A stretch of DNA of 64,000 nt, taken from Druceiella hillmani (Eukaryota > Arthropoda > Insecta > Lepidoptera > Hepialidae). Below the pieces are notes generated by a model. The model was not told the origin of the DNA, made no database searches, and saw only the letters and a list, made by a program, of their open reading frames with translations. The position numbers were made by a program, and so were the translations under genes. The stretch covers positions 7,599,501 to 7,663,500 of the forward strand of contig JAYKKI010000090.1 of the NCBI GenBank assembly GCA_039881145.1. Direction: 5' to 3'. Of this stretch, positions 63,300 through 64,000 are shown one piece after another. The stretch's first letter is position 1. Each line of letters starts with the position of its first letter.

Positions 63300-64000
63300 T
63301 CATAAATTGTAGTTATTTATTTTAAAATCTCTGGGTTAAGTTGAAATGTATGATGATAATCCTTCTGTTTTCATGCTGTTTATTTTTTTTATACATTGTT
63401 CTCGTCATCTGCTCAGTTGTCATGCTTTGAATTCTCGTTTGTTGAAGATAAATTATTCAATATCCTTGTAATCGCTTTTATCGGTACGGAAACTTCTTTT
63501 GATCACTAATCCGTAATATTTAACTATTGGAAACGTCTATTATCACCTTTTATGTCACGGTATAAAACAGACGAAAATTTGCCTCTTCGTAGAAGTTGAT
63601 GCTTAGCTACATGCTTCACTATAAGTTGTGATTTTCGGAATGTTGAGAATTTTGTTCCATAAGTTTAGGAACCTATTTTAAATGAATATTGATATCAATT
63701 TAAAAAAAAAAACATTTACTACATTTCTACCACTTGAATCCGACCCCGCCCTTAACTGATTCTTTTTTCAACACAAAATTATCTCTCCAATTTTTTTCAG
63801 GGATTTAATTTGATCACTTTTGTGGAATAGTTTGGAGCCTAACATAATTTCGCTTTAGAACAGAATTCTTGTGAATTTGAACCAATTCATCAATTTATAA
63901 CCTATAAATGAACTTCAACACACACACAAGCATGATATAAAAATAAATAAAAGACGACGATGTACGACGATGTATACCATAAGTTTCAAACAATGAAGTT
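63300..64000. other. noncoding stretch at window edge
   Basis: Similarity to copy 1 fades here. No gene or repeat recognised. Confidence 0.4.

Overview
The window is AT-rich eukaryotic DNA with no complete protein-coding gene that I can support. I found no tRNA, rRNA, operon or CRISPR array. What it holds is decayed transposons, simple repeats, foldback sequences and very large internal duplications. Two repeat styles that I recognise from moth and butterfly genomes recur here. One is a family opening with a GGTTCCGTA-like motif and closing with a degenerate 'GTGCGAGTCCGACTCGCAC'-like motif. The other is a minisatellite-bearing repeat ending in GAAGTCGGTTAA. I therefore infer Lepidoptera, with moderate confidence, probably an intergenic or intronic stretch of a large repeat-rich genome.

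Layout, left half (1-24 kb): a possible orphan exon (minus strand, about 890-1083). A dead pogo-like DDE transposase follows (2600-4405), split by a 1.1 kb insertion (3085-4186) with a 12-bp target duplication at the LQPLD motif. Scattered copies of the lepidopteran GGTTCCGTA-type repeat lie between 5.4 and 23.8 kb, with several minisatellites and palindromes.

Middle (24-31.8 kb): a foldback. Arm L (24035-26800) is followed by M1 (26801-27816), then an inverted copy of L (27817-30746), then a second M (30747-31760).

Right half (26-63 kb): an old duplication of about 13-15 kb. Copy 1 (about 26.2-41.5 kb) aligns collinearly with copy 2 (about 49.95-63.3 kb). The copies differ by clean insertions, so each shows empty sites for the other's transposons. 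Copy 1 alone has a Tc1/mariner-type pseudogene (38.1-38.97 kb) and a Penelope-like element (PLE, 41553-42705). Copy 2 alone has a LINE fragment (56.75-57.94 kb), two short solo PLE units (50.6 and 61.6 kb) and an unidentified insert of about 0.9 kb (52.97-53.86 kb).

The most interesting biology is the PLE family. Its units carry a motif with every core part of a minimal hammerhead ribozyme: CUGAAGA, a stem II hairpin, GAAA, a palindromic CCUAGG stem III, a GUC cleavage triplet, and a 4-bp stem I. The 1153-bp element has two such motifs in identical inverted 291-bp arms, the last ~45 codons of a PLE GIY-YIG-type polyprotein between them, and a 12-bp target duplication. A short copy has a 13-bp target duplication and a mutated cleavage triplet. 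These elements appear to jump as inverted, ribozyme-bearing units. All repeat alignments were made by eye.
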